A stretch of DNA of 43,683 nucleotides from Actinomycetes bacterium (GTDB lineage Bacteria; Actinomycetota; Actinomycetes; JAHEKZ01). The stretch lies in the NCBI GenBank assembly GCA_024644345.1, contig JAHELE010000010.1:1-43683 (forward strand), written 5' to 3'. A model generated the notes under the pieces. It worked only from the letters and a program-made list of their open reading frames with translations. It did no database searches and had not been told where the DNA came from. The position numbers and the translations under genes were made by a program. Shown piece by piece: positions 8,723-17,034 of this stretch (position 1 is its first letter; every line of letters starts with the position of its first letter).

Positions 8723-9651
8723 CCACCGACACTGCGCCAACGGTTGCGATCCCGTCAGTTCGGGCCATCCGATGGAAGCGTCGGCAAGTTGCCACCGCTC
8801 GGTTCATACGTGCGTTCTCGAGGTATCGCTCAGGGCTTTTCGGCGTCGGCATTCTGCTCTTCTTCGTCGCGGTCGCGGTTTCTGCTCCATACGTCTTTCC
8901 CGAGTATCTGCTTGACCCGAACGCGAACCTGAGCAACTCGGTCTACGCACCACCCAGTGCCGAGTTCTACTACTGGATGGGCACGGACGACCTGGGCCGG
9001 TCGGTTCTTGCCGAGCTCGCCTGGGGAGCACGGCCGTCGCTGGTGGTGGGAATCCTTGCATCGATCATGGCGATGATCATCGGCACCCTGGTCGGAATCG
9101 CGAGTGGCCACTTCCGCGGCTTCTTCGGCGGTTCGATGGAGCGGCTGACTGACTGGTTCCTGGTGCTGCCCTTCGTCCCGACAGTGATCGTGCTGCAGGC
9201 TGTACTGGGTGAGACGACGATCTGGATCACCGTCATCGTGCTCGGCATCACATCGTGGCCGGGAACGGCGCGCCTGGTGCGTGCTCAGACATTGAGTGTG
9301 GAGGCGCGCCCATATATCGAGCGCGCGAAGGTGCTTGGTAACAGTGACTGGGCCCAGATGGTGCGACATATTCTGCCGAATGTCATGCCGCTGGTCATCG
9401 CCAACACGACGCTCACCGTCGCCATCGTCATCCTGTCCATGACAACGTTGGCCTTCCTTGGTCTGCTCGATCCGAACTTGATTTCATGGGGTGGAATGCT
9501 GGACAGTGCCGATGCGACAGGGGCAGCGCTGCAGGGAGCCTGGTGGTTCCTGATTCCACCCGGTCTCTGCGTCATCGCCGTCGTTCTGGCGTTTACGCTG
9601 ATAGGCCGTACCCTTGAGGTCGTTCTCAACCCGCGACTGGGGAGCAACTGA
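8719..9651 (+). CDS. Peptide ABC transporter permease, DppC type
   Basis: A 310-residue DppC/OppC-type permease, partner of the preceding DppB-like protein. The N-terminal helix (FGVGILLFFVAVAVSAPYVFP) is followed by the characteristic HWMGTDDLGRS-like block, here YWMGTDDLGRSV. The EAA loop reads RAKVLGNSDWAQMVRHILPN. It starts with GTG overlapping the upstream stop and is followed directly by the ATPase gene (TGA then ATG with no gap). Confidence 0.93.
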   Translation: MTTDTAPTVAIPSVRAIRWKRRQVATARFIRAFSRYRSGLFGVGILLFFVAVAVSAPYVFPEYLLDPNANLSNSVYAPPSAEFYYWMGTDDLGRSVLAELAWGARPSLVVGILASIMAMIIGTLVGIASGHFRGFFGGSMERLTDWFLVLPFVPTVIVLQAVLGETTIWITVIVLGITSWPGTARLVRAQTLSVEARPYIERAKVLGNSDWAQMVRHILPNVMPLVIANTTLTVAIVILSMTTLAFLGLLDPNLISWGGMLDSADATGAALQGAWWFLIPPGLCVIAVVLAFTLIGRTLEVVLNPRLGSN

Positions 9652-10629
9652 ATGGCCGTGCTCGACATGCGTGACGTGTCGCTGACGTATCACCCCTCTG
9701 AGGGCCCCGTGCCTGCGGTGCGTCACGTCGATCTCAGTGTCGACGCAGGCGAGGTCGTCGGGGTCGCCGGTGAGTCAGGCTGCGGCAAGTCGACCTTGAT
9801 CTCGACTGTGCTGCGTCTGTACCCGAAGAGCGCGACTGTCGACGGCGAGGTGCTCGTCGACGGCGAGAACGTCTTCGACATGAAGTGGAACCGCATGCGG
9901 GCGGTGCGGTGGGGCGAGGCGGCCGTGGTGTTCCAAGGCGCGCTCCACTCGCTCAACCCAATCCAACGAATCGGTAAGCAGCTTGTCGAACCGATCCTGG
10001 TGCACGACAAAGGCGCCACCGAGGCGTCCGCCATGAAGAAGGTGCGTGAGCTGCTCGATCAGGTGGGTCTGCCGACGCGGCACGTCAACGCCTATCCCCA
10101 TCAGCTCTCCGGCGGTCAGAAGCAACGCATCATGATCGCGTTGGCCCTCACCTGCGACCCGAAAGTGCTGCTGTGTGACGAGCCAACCACGGCCCTGGAC
10201 GTCATGGTGCAGGCGCAGATCCTTGACCTGCTCAAAGGCATTGCTCGTGATCGGGCCATGGGAATGCTGATCATCAGCCATGACCTCTCGGTGCTGTCGA
10301 CCAACTGTGACCGCATCGCGATCATGTACGCCGGCCAGGTGGTCGAGCAAGGTCCGGCGCTCGATCTCTTCCAAAATCCCGCTCACCCGTACACCAGGGC
10401 CTTGATGGGCGCCTTCCCGACGATTGGAGACGGTGAGTCGCGCTACGCGCCGACCGGTCTCCCCGGAGATCCGCCCTTCCCGGGTGACCTGCCCAGTGGG
10501 TGCTCATTCCACCCTCGCTGTGCGATTGCGACGGACGAGTGCAGCACGGTCAACGTCGTCCTTGAGCCTGTTGGGCCCGGCCGCGACGCCGCCTGTATCC
10601 ATGTCAATCAGGGGGTGGGCGCGCCGTGA
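9652..10629 (+). CDS. Peptide ABC transporter ATP-binding protein, DppD type
   Basis: A 325-residue ATPase of the peptide importer. Walker A is GESGCGKST (residues 40-48), the signature is LSGGQKQR, and Walker B is VLLCDEPTTALD. The C-terminal oligopeptide-transporter extension has the cysteine-containing GCSFHPRC block, which in this family can hold an Fe-S cluster. The start abuts the upstream stop, and the 3' end overlaps the second ATPase by 4 bp. Confidence 0.94.
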   Translation: MAVLDMRDVSLTYHPSEGPVPAVRHVDLSVDAGEVVGVAGESGCGKSTLISTVLRLYPKSATVDGEVLVDGENVFDMKWNRMRAVRWGEAAVVFQGALHSLNPIQRIGKQLVEPILVHDKGATEASAMKKVRELLDQVGLPTRHVNAYPHQLSGGQKQRIMIALALTCDPKVLLCDEPTTALDVMVQAQILDLLKGIARDRAMGMLIISHDLSVLSTNCDRIAIMYAGQVVEQGPALDLFQNPAHPYTRALMGAFPTIGDGESRYAPTGLPGDPPFPGDLPSGCSFHPRCAIATDECSTVNVVLEPVGPGRDAACIHVNQGVGAP

Positions 10630-11657
10630 GCAGCTCAGTCGAGGACGTCCACACGCAGACCGAGATCGTGATCGAGGTTGACGACCTCCACGTCACGTTC
10701 GAGGGCCGCGAGGGTGGTACGGCGAGAGCTGTCGACGGCGTGAACATTGCTATGCGCAAGGGCGAGATCATCGCGATGGTCGGAGAGTCGGGCTGCGGCA
10801 AGACGACGCTGGCCCGCACCATCCTTGGCCTCGAGAAGCCGGCCTCGGGAACGGTGCTGTCCCACGGAGAACCGCTCCAGTACAGCGGTCGTGCGTTGAA
10901 GACGTACCGCAAGAACGTCCAACTGGTGCTGCAGGACCCAACGGGCTCACTCAACCCACGGCACTCCGTCTACGAGGCAGTTGCCGAAGGCCCGCGTACG
11001 CACGGGATGGATGACGAGACCGGACGCGTCAGTCGAGCGCTGGCCATGGCCGGGCTTCGTCCGCCCGAGCGGTTCTTCCTTCGGTACCCTCACGAGCTCT
11101 CAGGTGGCCAGCGCCAGCGCGTCGTCATCGCCGGTGCCCTGGCTCTCGATCCCGATGTGATCATCGCCGACGAGCCGGTGAGCAGCCTCGACGCGTCTGT
11201 CCGTGGCGAGATCTTGGCCCTCATGCTCAAGCTGCGCGACGAGCTGGGCCTCACGCTGTTGGTGGTGACGCATGACCTCGGACTTGCGTGGAACATCGCC
11301 GACCGCATCGTCGTCATGTACCTCGGTCGGGTCGTCGAGCAAGGACCCACCGAGGAGGTCCTGAACAACCCGCAGCACCCCTACACGCGGGCGTTGCTGT
11401 CGGTGGTTCCAGAGATGCACGGAACCGAGCAGATCGTCCTGTCGGGTGAGACACCTGACCCGACGAAGATCCCGTCGGGCTGCAGGTTCCACCCGCGGTG
11501 CCAGGAAGTACGCGACGGCGTAGCTGAGAAGGCCGGAGTCCTTGCTGCCTGTCAGTCGGTGAGCCCGGTGATCTTGTCAGCGCAAATCCCGGTCGGCGAA
11601 ACTGAATTGGGCCACGACGCCGCGTGCCATCTGGTGACTCCTCCGCCAACAGCCTGA
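10626..11657 (+). CDS. Peptide ABC transporter ATP-binding protein, DppF type
   Basis: A 343-residue second ATPase of the importer. Walker A is GESGCGKTT (about 53-61), the signature is LSGGQRQR, and Walker B is VIIADEPVSSLD. The C-terminal GCRFHPRCQ block matches the oligopeptide/dipeptide ATPase extension. GTG start overlaps the DppD-like gene (GTGA). It is the last recognisable transporter gene; the SRPBCC gene 7 nt downstream may share the transcript. Confidence 0.94.
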   Translation: MSSSVEDVHTQTEIVIEVDDLHVTFEGREGGTARAVDGVNIAMRKGEIIAMVGESGCGKTTLARTILGLEKPASGTVLSHGEPLQYSGRALKTYRKNVQLVLQDPTGSLNPRHSVYEAVAEGPRTHGMDDETGRVSRALAMAGLRPPERFFLRYPHELSGGQRQRVVIAGALALDPDVIIADEPVSSLDASVRGEILALMLKLRDELGLTLLVVTHDLGLAWNIADRIVVMYLGRVVEQGPTEEVLNNPQHPYTRALLSVVPEMHGTEQIVLSGETPDPTKIPSGCRFHPRCQEVRDGVAEKAGVLAACQSVSPVILSAQIPVGETELGHDAACHLVTPPPTA

Positions 11658-11664
11658 CTTCCGC

Positions 11665-12315
11665 ATGCGAGGTCGGTCGGCGGCGACGCTCCTCTCGTTG
11701 ACGACTGCCGCTGTGGCAGCGTCGCAATGGCAGGGTAGGACGTCGGGCAGCACGGCGTCCGAGCGTTCACGCGGACTGCCAGGTGACGACATCGTGCCAA
11801 CGCCGACGGTCGTGACGAACCACGCCCGCACCTTGCGCGCGACACCAGAAGAGGTGTGGCCATGGCTCACCCAAGTGGGATGGCACCGAGGTGGTTGGTA
11901 CACCGCACGGTGGGTTGATCGACTGCTCTTTCCGGCGAACTGGCCCTCCGCTGACTGGCTTGACCCCGACCTGCTCCGCGACCTAGCGGTCGGCGACGTG
12001 ATCGCTGATGGGCCGCCTGGCACCGCTCACTTCGTTGTCGCGCAGGTGGATGAGGCCCGACTCCTGGTGCTGCACTCCACCACACATATCCCGGGCAGCT
12101 GGCAGAAGAAGACAGGCGCACGCATCGACTGGGTGTGGATCTTCACCCTCGAGCCGGCTAGCTGCGGCGGCACCAGAATGCTGATCCGCACCCGGGCGTC
12201 CACCTCCCCTTGGTGGCTCACGGCGGCCTACGTAGGAGCGCTGATCCCGGCGGACCACATCATGGCGACGAGCATGTTGCGCGGACTCGACAAGCGGTCC
12301 GGCCGCACGCCCTAG
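11665..12315 (+). CDS. SRPBCC family protein
   Basis: A 216-residue protein with a short hydrophobic N-terminus (TLLSLTTAAVAAS) and an SRPBCC/polyketide-cyclase-like core. Recognisable blocks are TLRATPEEVWPWLTQVGWHRGGWYT and VGDVIADGP, followed by a hydrophobic-cavity strand pattern and a C-terminal helix IPADHIMATSMLRGLDKR. A paralogue with the same VWPWLAQMG...RGGLYSYDW pattern lies at 37246-37902. It starts 7 nt after dppF, without a clear ribosome binding site. The last 4 bp overlap the convergent bpa stop (CTAG). The ligand or activity is unknown. Confidence 0.8.
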   Translation: MRGRSAATLLSLTTAAVAASQWQGRTSGSTASERSRGLPGDDIVPTPTVVTNHARTLRATPEEVWPWLTQVGWHRGGWYTARWVDRLLFPANWPSADWLDPDLLRDLAVGDVIADGPPGTAHFVVAQVDEARLLVLHSTTHIPGSWQKKTGARIDWVWIFTLEPASCGGTRMLIRTRASTSPWWLTAAYVGALIPADHIMATSMLRGLDKRSGRTP

Positions 12316-12869
12316 AGGTAGGGCCCGCTGGTCCGCTGGCTCTGTTCCAGGTCGGGCGGTGAGACGGCTGTGCTGTCCGGTCCGGCGGGGAGGGCGGCGC
12401 GGCGGCGCATCTCTTCGAACTGGGCACGCGCGGCGACCTGCTGGGCGAACAGTGCGGTCTGGATACCGTGGAAGAGCCCTTCCAGCCATCCGACCAGCTG
12501 CGCCTGCGCGATCCGTAGCTCGGCCTCGCTGGGCACGCTGTCGTCGGTGAAGGGCAGCGATATGCGTTCGAGCTCTTCGGTGAGCTCAGGGGCCAGGCCG
12601 TCCTCGAGCTCGGCGATCGAGCGACGGTGGATTTCCTTGAGACGTGCTCTTCCGGCTTCGTCCAGCGGTGCGCTGCGCACCTCCTCGAGCAGCTGCTTGA
12701 TCATGGTGCCGATCCGCATCACCTTGCCGGGCTGTTCGACGAGCTCGGTGATCGGCGGCTGGCCGTCGTCGTCGCCGTCCATGGAGGGGGTGGGGATCTC
12801 TCCGACCGCCTGGCCGTCGGGGCCAACGATCACAATGCGGTTCGGGGTCTCGTCCTGAGGCTGCGTCAT
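12312..12869 (-). CDS. bpa: Bacterial proteasome activator Bpa (DUF2587)
   Basis: A 185-residue homologue of mycobacterial Bpa/PafE. Bpa forms an ATP-independent ring that opens the 20S proteasome gate and feeds it loosely folded proteins. Diagnostic blocks are PGKVMRIGTMIKQLLEEVR, KEIHRRSIAELEDGLAPEL and LRIAQAQLVGWLEGLFHGIQ, followed by ALFAQQVAARAQFEEM. The protein ends in G-P-Y-L, a variant of the GQYL docking tail that binds the alpha ring; Tyr and Leu are kept. The N-terminus is acidic and probably disordered. Its presence implies a 20S proteasome elsewhere in the genome. Confidence 0.93.
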   Translation of the reverse strand: MTQPQDETPNRIVIVGPDGQAVGEIPTPSMDGDDDGQPPITELVEQPGKVMRIGTMIKQLLEEVRSAPLDEAGRARLKEIHRRSIAELEDGLAPELTEELERISLPFTDDSVPSEAELRIAQAQLVGWLEGLFHGIQTALFAQQVAARAQFEEMRRRAALPAGPDSTAVSPPDLEQSQRTSGPYL

Positions 12870-12931
12870 GGCTCCTATCTTGCCCTGGAAACCCAGTGGA
12901 CGATCACCCGGTGCTGCGCCAGGGTGTGCGG

Positions 12932-13927
12932 ATGGACCTCACCGGCATTCAGGCGGCGCTGCCCGGTCACGCGGTGCGTGCGGTGACGATGGAAGACATC
13001 CCTGCCCTGCTCGACCTCGTGGGCCGGCTCACCACTGTCGTGCTCGGTGAGCCGGACGTGAGCGAGTCAGAGATGCGTGACGACCTCACGGGAGCTCACT
13101 TCGACCTCGCCGCAGACACCTTCATTGCGCTTGCGCCCGACTCGCGTGCGATGGCCTACGGACAGGGGTACGACGAGCGCTCGGGTACCGGGTGGGTGGA
13201 TGTCTACATCGACCCCGCTCTAGAGGATGAGAACTTCGAGGCTGTGGCCGACGCCGCGATTGCCGCTGCAGTCGCGCGCATCGTCGAGTCGGCGAAGGGT
13301 CGCGGTGAGTCATCTGTGCGTGTGACTTCCAACTTGTACGAGACCGAGCTACGGATGCGCGCCGCGTACGAGCGGGCCGGGTTGGCGGTCGAGACGGTCT
13401 ACTGGCGTCTACAGCGCCTGTTCGCGCCGGGTGAGGTGCTGGAGCACCCGATCGTGCCGGACGGCTTTGTCGTCGCGAAGGTCGATCCGAGGGACGAGTC
13501 GGTGATCGAGCAGGCGTACCACCTGTTTCACGACACGTTCAGCGACCATCACGGACACGACGGGACTCAAAAGAGCTTTGCGGACTTCACCGAGGACAAC
13601 CGCAGCGCCGAGTCCTTCGATCCCGAGGCATGGTGGTTCGCGTGGCAGGGCAGCGATCCGGTCGGGCTGTTGATCGGCGATGACCGCCGTGCCGAGCAGG
13701 GGTTTGGGTACGTTCCAGCCATTGGCGTCCAGAGGCAGCTCAGAGGACGTGGGATAGCCCGGGCCCTGCTGTTGTCGGCGTTTGCCGACTATCAGCTTCG
13801 TGGGCATATCGGCGTCCAGCTCGGTGTGGACACCGGCAACACCACAGGCGCGACGCGGTTGTACGAGTCGGTAGGCATGACCTCGCTCCACTCCGCGATC
13901 GCGCTGGGGGCCGGTCTCACGCTCTGA
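12932..13927 (+). CDS. Tandem GNAT-domain acetyltransferase
   Basis: About 331 residues with two GNAT halves. The C-terminal half has the acetyl-CoA-binding pattern GVQRQLRGRGIARALL, followed by LGVDTGNTTGATRLYESVGM. This resembles mycothiol synthase-like and other tandem GNATs. The N-terminal half (RAVTMEDIPALLDLVGRL onward) is more diverged and may be non-catalytic. The ATG at 12932 has AGGG 7 nt upstream and leaves room for a promoter facing away from bpa; a GTG at 12896 in the same frame is an alternative. The substrate cannot be told from sequence. Confidence 0.85.
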   Translation: MDLTGIQAALPGHAVRAVTMEDIPALLDLVGRLTTVVLGEPDVSESEMRDDLTGAHFDLAADTFIALAPDSRAMAYGQGYDERSGTGWVDVYIDPALEDENFEAVADAAIAAAVARIVESAKGRGESSVRVTSNLYETELRMRAAYERAGLAVETVYWRLQRLFAPGEVLEHPIVPDGFVVAKVDPRDESVIEQAYHLFHDTFSDHHGHDGTQKSFADFTEDNRSAESFDPEAWWFAWQGSDPVGLLIGDDRRAEQGFGYVPAIGVQRQLRGRGIARALLLSAFADYQLRGHIGVQLGVDTGNTTGATRLYESVGMTSLHSAIALGAGLTL

Positions 13928-13979
13928 CCGTGTGCACTCGAGGAGCGAAAGTGTCATCCCGGTGTGCACTCGGCGAGAG

Positions 13980-14648
13980 CTAGGGAAGGGATACGCGGTC
14001 GAGGAAGGCGTCCACCAGTTGGTAGGCGCGCTCACGGTTCTGCTCGGCGAGCTGCTCGCTCTGCGCGTACAACGCCTCGAAGTCGATGCCGTACTCGTCG
14101 GCCTCAGCCGCGCTGTCCTCGCCCCAGCGGCGGATGATCGCGGTCGATACCTCGGGGTGGAACTGCACCGCCAGTGTTCGTCCGAGCCAGAAGGCCTGGG
14201 GGCCGGCGTCGGAGGTGGCGAACACCTCGGCGTCCGGTGGTGGGGTGAACGTGTCGACGTGAAACTCGAACCAGGGGCCCGGGGGTGCCAGTGCGTGATC
14301 GTCTGACGACACCTCGAACCAGCCGATCTCGGTCAGGTCCGACCGTTGGACGGATCCGCCGAGGGCGTGGGAAAGCAGCTGAGCGCCGTAGCAGATGGCA
14401 AGCGTCGGCGTGTTCGAGGCGACGAGCTCGCGGGCGACTGCTGCCTCGCGCTCGACATGGTTTGCCACCTTGTCCCAGTAGACCGACCAGTCAGAACCGA
14501 GCAGCACGACGAGGTCGACCCCGGCCGTGACGATCGGGTCGTCTCCGTCGCGATAGACGATCTCCAGCGTGAATCCGTGCTGGACGAGTCGCTCGCCCAC
14601 GTGACCGGCGTCGTCGTCGCCACGGTTGGCGATCACCAGTGCTTTCAC
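13980..14648 (-). CDS. Class I glutamine amidotransferase-like protein
   Basis: A 222-residue GATase1-fold protein. The nucleophile elbow is AICYGAQLL (Cys86) and the His/Glu pair is FHPEV (His164, Glu166), so the catalytic triad appears complete. It is a stand-alone domain similar to GMP-synthase-type amidotransferases that cleave gamma-glutamyl substrates; no synthase domain is attached. It starts with GTG 11 nt after the stop of the MFS gene on the same strand, so the two are probably co-transcribed. A link between the exporter and glutamyl-conjugate handling is possible but unproven. Confidence 0.86.
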   Translation of the reverse strand: MKALVIANRGDDDAGHVGERLVQHGFTLEIVYRDGDDPIVTAGVDLVVLLGSDWSVYWDKVANHVEREAAVARELVASNTPTLAICYGAQLLSHALGGSVQRSDLTEIGWFEVSSDDHALAPPGPWFEFHVDTFTPPPDAEVFATSDAGPQAFWLGRTLAVQFHPEVSTAIIRRWGEDSAAEADEYGIDFEALYAQSEQLAEQNRERAYQLVDAFLDRVSLP

Positions 14649-14659
14649 AAGATGGCAGG

Positions 14660-15949
14660 CTACGGCAGCGACTGGTCGGACGTGGCGTCAGAGGCCGTGG
14701 TGCCCGGCGCGACCGGATGAGCCGATCGAAGGTCGATGACCGCAGGCGGCAAGGTGCGAAGAAGGGCCCAGGAGCTGTACGCCACGGGCAGGATCAGGGC
14801 GATCGCCATTGTGGACGTGGTCGGCAGCACGGTGGCGACTGCTCCAGCGGCCAGGGCGCCAAGAGCCTGGATCCCCATCAGGCCCGGTTGGATGATCGAC
14901 ACGAAGGGCGCCCGCAGGTCTGGCGGAACAATCATCATCGAGCCGGTCATCGTCGGTACGTCGGCCGCGATGGTCACGCCGTAGGCGGTGATGGCGAGCA
15001 GAGCAAGAACAACGACAAGCCATCCGGAGGCCGTCCCGGACAGGGCAAAGAGCAGGGCCGCGGGGCTGGCCGCGAGGATGGTCACCGTGCACGAGATGCG
15101 CATCAGACGAGTGGGTGAGCCCTCGCGCGGAACCACAGTTCCGCTGAACGCCCCGACCAGCGGAGCTGTCGCGATCAGCGCCGCCATGACCAACGGGTTG
15201 ACGGCTTCACTCCGTAGGAAGACCGGCAGCAGCCCGGTGATGGCCGCGTCGGCAAGGGCGAGCAACAGGAAGAAGACCAGCATCTGACGGAGGAGTCCGC
15301 GTCGAGCCATCATCGAGAAGGCGTTCTTGGTGCGGGTGATCGGAGGCTCAGGGGGAGGTGGTCGGCGTCCGGCGTCGAGGCTGAACAGCAGGACTGCCGA
15401 GACGCCGAACGTTGCGGCGTTCATGATCAGCGCGGCTTCGGGTCCGATGAGGAGGAGCAGAGCACCGCCGACGGCGAGCCCAAGGGCCTGAGCGGTCTGG
15501 AAGGTGACGTTGCTGAGCGCGTAGGCGTCGGCCATGCGGTCTTCGCCGGCGGCCTCGGGGATCACGGCGGTGCGGGCCGCCTCGAACGGCGGGGTTGCGA
15601 GCCCAGCGACGAAGGCCAGTACGAGCAGAGACCAGGTGGGCAGCGGCAGCGCGATGAGGGCGAACAGCGCCATGCGCACGATGTCGGAGCCGATCATCAT
15701 GCGCCGCAACGAGTAGCGCTGCGCGATCGGGGTGATGACCGGACTGAGCAGGTAGGGGAGGTAGGTGACGGCGAGCGTTGCCGCGGTGAGGAACGCCGAC
15801 CCGCTGCGGTCGAAGACCAGGACCGCGAGCGCGAAGCGGGCAGCCCAGTCGCCGACCTCGCTGAGCACCTGCGAGCCCCAGACACGACGCATGTCGTGAA
15901 TGCGGAGCACGCTGAAGGACGCGACGAATCTCTCGCGCGTCGTGGTCAA
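14660..15949 (-). CDS. MFS transporter, possible leader-regulated exporter
   Basis: A 429-residue major facilitator protein with about 12 membrane segments. The N-terminus (MRRVWGSQVLSEVGDWAARF) is typical of actinobacterial MFS exporters of the macrolide-efflux-like type. The loop between helices 2 and 3 reads AQRYSLRRMMIGSD. The start is taken as TTG at 15949, preceded by GGGGGG at a short distance; an internal ATG about 19 codons in is an alternative. Upstream on the same strand lie a UUCG-loop hairpin (16062-16090) and a 15-codon ORF (16106-16153), which together look like an attenuator. The substrate is unknown. Confidence 0.85.
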   Translation of the reverse strand: MTTTRERFVASFSVLRIHDMRRVWGSQVLSEVGDWAARFALAVLVFDRSGSAFLTAATLAVTYLPYLLSPVITPIAQRYSLRRMMIGSDIVRMALFALIALPLPTWSLLVLAFVAGLATPPFEAARTAVIPEAAGEDRMADAYALSNVTFQTAQALGLAVGGALLLLIGPEAALIMNAATFGVSAVLLFSLDAGRRPPPPEPPITRTKNAFSMMARRGLLRQMLVFFLLLALADAAITGLLPVFLRSEAVNPLVMAALIATAPLVGAFSGTVVPREGSPTRLMRISCTVTILAASPAALLFALSGTASGWLVVVLALLAITAYGVTIAADVPTMTGSMMIVPPDLRAPFVSIIQPGLMGIQALGALAAGAVATVLPTTSTMAIALILPVAYSSWALLRTLPPAVIDLRSAHPVAPGTTASDATSDQSLP

Positions 15950-16061
15950 GGTCCCCCCAGGTTGGATGGTCAGGTGGCGAATTTCACCACATGGGCGCGA
16001 GGATCTGCGGCAGGTTGTGCGGGGTGCCGCTTATCGGGTGAATGGACGTCGGGAACGACAA

Positions 16062-16090
16062 GGACGGGGGACCCGAAGGTCACCCCGTCC
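16062..16090 (-). terminator. UUCG-loop hairpin, terminator or attenuator
   Basis: Read on the minus strand, the left arm GGACGGGG-U-GACC pairs with GGUC-CCCCGUCC around a UUCG tetraloop closed by C-G. This makes 12 base pairs with a single bulged base. It lies 15 nt after the stop of the 15-codon ORF and 112 nt before the MFS start. A weak U-rich run (TTGTCGTT) follows. The hairpin is very stable and is either a terminator for the mini-ORF or a regulatory terminator for the MFS gene. Confidence 0.7.
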
Positions 16091-16105
16091 TGGGGAACGA
16101 ATAGA

Positions 16106-16153
16106 TCAGGCCCACTTCTTGCCTGGGACAGCCTCGAAGGTGCACTGGATCAT
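16106..16153 (-). CDS. 15-residue candidate leader peptide
   Basis: An ATG with a strong ribosome binding site (GGAGGG, 4 nt spacing) opens a 15-codon ORF: MIQCTFEAVPGKKWA, stop TGA at 16106-16108. A possible -10 (TAATCT, plus positions 16193-16198) lies about 40 nt upstream. A stable UUCG hairpin follows 15 nt after the stop, and the MFS gene lies beyond it. Within the ORF, CUGUCC (plus 16126-16131) can pair with GGACGG of the hairpin's left arm, so an antiterminator is conceivable. I do not recognise the peptide. The good ribosome binding site and placement are the only support for translation. Confidence 0.5.
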   Translation of the reverse strand: MIQCTFEAVPGKKWA

Positions 16154-16241
16154 GGTTCCCTCCTTCTGTCTCCGCGTTGTGGTGCGAGCGTGAGATTAGT
16201 GGGGCAAAGAGGTCGCTGTCCCCGTTTGGCCTGATTCCCGG

Positions 16242-16261
16242 CTATCCACACCTTATCCACA
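16242..16261 (+). promoter_or_regulatory. Tandem DnaA-box-like sites
   Basis: TTATCCACA (16253-16261) is a perfect match to the DnaA-box consensus, and CTATCCACA (16242-16250), 2 nt upstream in the same orientation, matches 8 of 9. The pair lies in the 169-bp gap between the end of ung and the 15-codon ORF. It could titrate DnaA or regulate a neighbour; no oriC genes (dnaA, dnaN) are in this window. Confidence 0.45.
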
Positions 16262-16322
16262 GGATTCGGGATAAATCGGGCACACTGTGCGGTCGGGCGC
16301 TCACTCTCCGATGCCTCGTGCC

Positions 16323-17000
16323 CTATGGCAGTCGCCAGTCGACGGGCTCGCCCGCCTGCGCGACCAGTGCCTCGTTGGCCCGGCTGAACGGCCGCGACCC
16401 GAAGAAGCCGCGAGACGCCGACAGAGGGCTCGGGTGCACGCTCGCGATCTGCGGAACACCCTCGAGGAGCGGCGCTGCGGACTGCGCGTCCCGCCCCCAG
16501 AGCACAGCCACCAGCGGTCCACCGCGGGACGCCAGGGCGCGGATCGCTGCCTCGGTCACGCCTTCCCAGCCCTTGCCCCGGTGGGAGGCCGGGGCCCCGG
16601 GCTGCACCGTGAGCACGCGGTTGAGCAGCATCACCCCGCGGTCAGCCCACGGCGAGAGGTCCCCGGTGCTGGGGGTCGGGAAACCGAGGTCGTCGCTGTA
16701 CTCCTGGAAGATGTTCGCCAGGCTCTTGGGCACCGGTCGAACGTGAGGTTCGACCGAGAATGACAGCCCTACGGCATGACCTGGTGTGGGGTACGGGTCC
16801 TGCCCGACGATCAGCACGCGGACCGCCTTGAGCGGCTGTGAGAACGCACGTAGGACGCGGCCTCCGGCAGGCAGGTAGCCGCGTCCCGCTGCAAGCTCGG
16901 CGCGGAGGAAGTTTCCGATCTGGGCAATCGTCGCGGTCTCGGGCTCCAAGGCTGGCAGCCACGACGAATCCACCAGCTCGGCCAACGGTCGTGGTGCCAC
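16323..17000 (-). CDS. ung: Uracil-DNA glycosylase, family 1
   Basis: A 225-residue family 1 uracil-DNA glycosylase that removes uracil from DNA as the first step of base excision repair. The water-activating motif is GQDPYP (Asp68) and the minor-groove loop is [21 protein letters not shown]-like near the C-terminus, with the active-site His. The GTG at 17000 was chosen because it gives the usual family start ([10 protein letters not shown]) and avoids overlap with the divergent GNAT gene; the frame is open to 17054. Confidence 0.95.
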   Translation of the reverse strand: MAPRPLAELVDSSWLPALEPETATIAQIGNFLRAELAAGRGYLPAGGRVLRAFSQPLKAVRVLIVGQDPYPTPGHAVGLSFSVEPHVRPVPKSLANIFQEYSDDLGFPTPSTGDLSPWADRGVMLLNRVLTVQPGAPASHRGKGWEGVTEAAIRALASRGGPLVAVLWGRDAQSAAPLLEGVPQIASVHPSPLSASRGFFGSRPFSRANEALVAQAGEPVDWRLP

Positions 17001-17034
17001 GGGGGTCGAGCGTAGAGGCACCCGCCCGGTTACG

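Noticed and set aside
13930-13972. Direct repeat GTGTGCACTCG at 13930-13940 and 13962-13972 between convergent genes
   Set aside because: Only 11 nt, two copies, no clear hairpin beyond the GTGCAC core; too weak to call a terminator or site.
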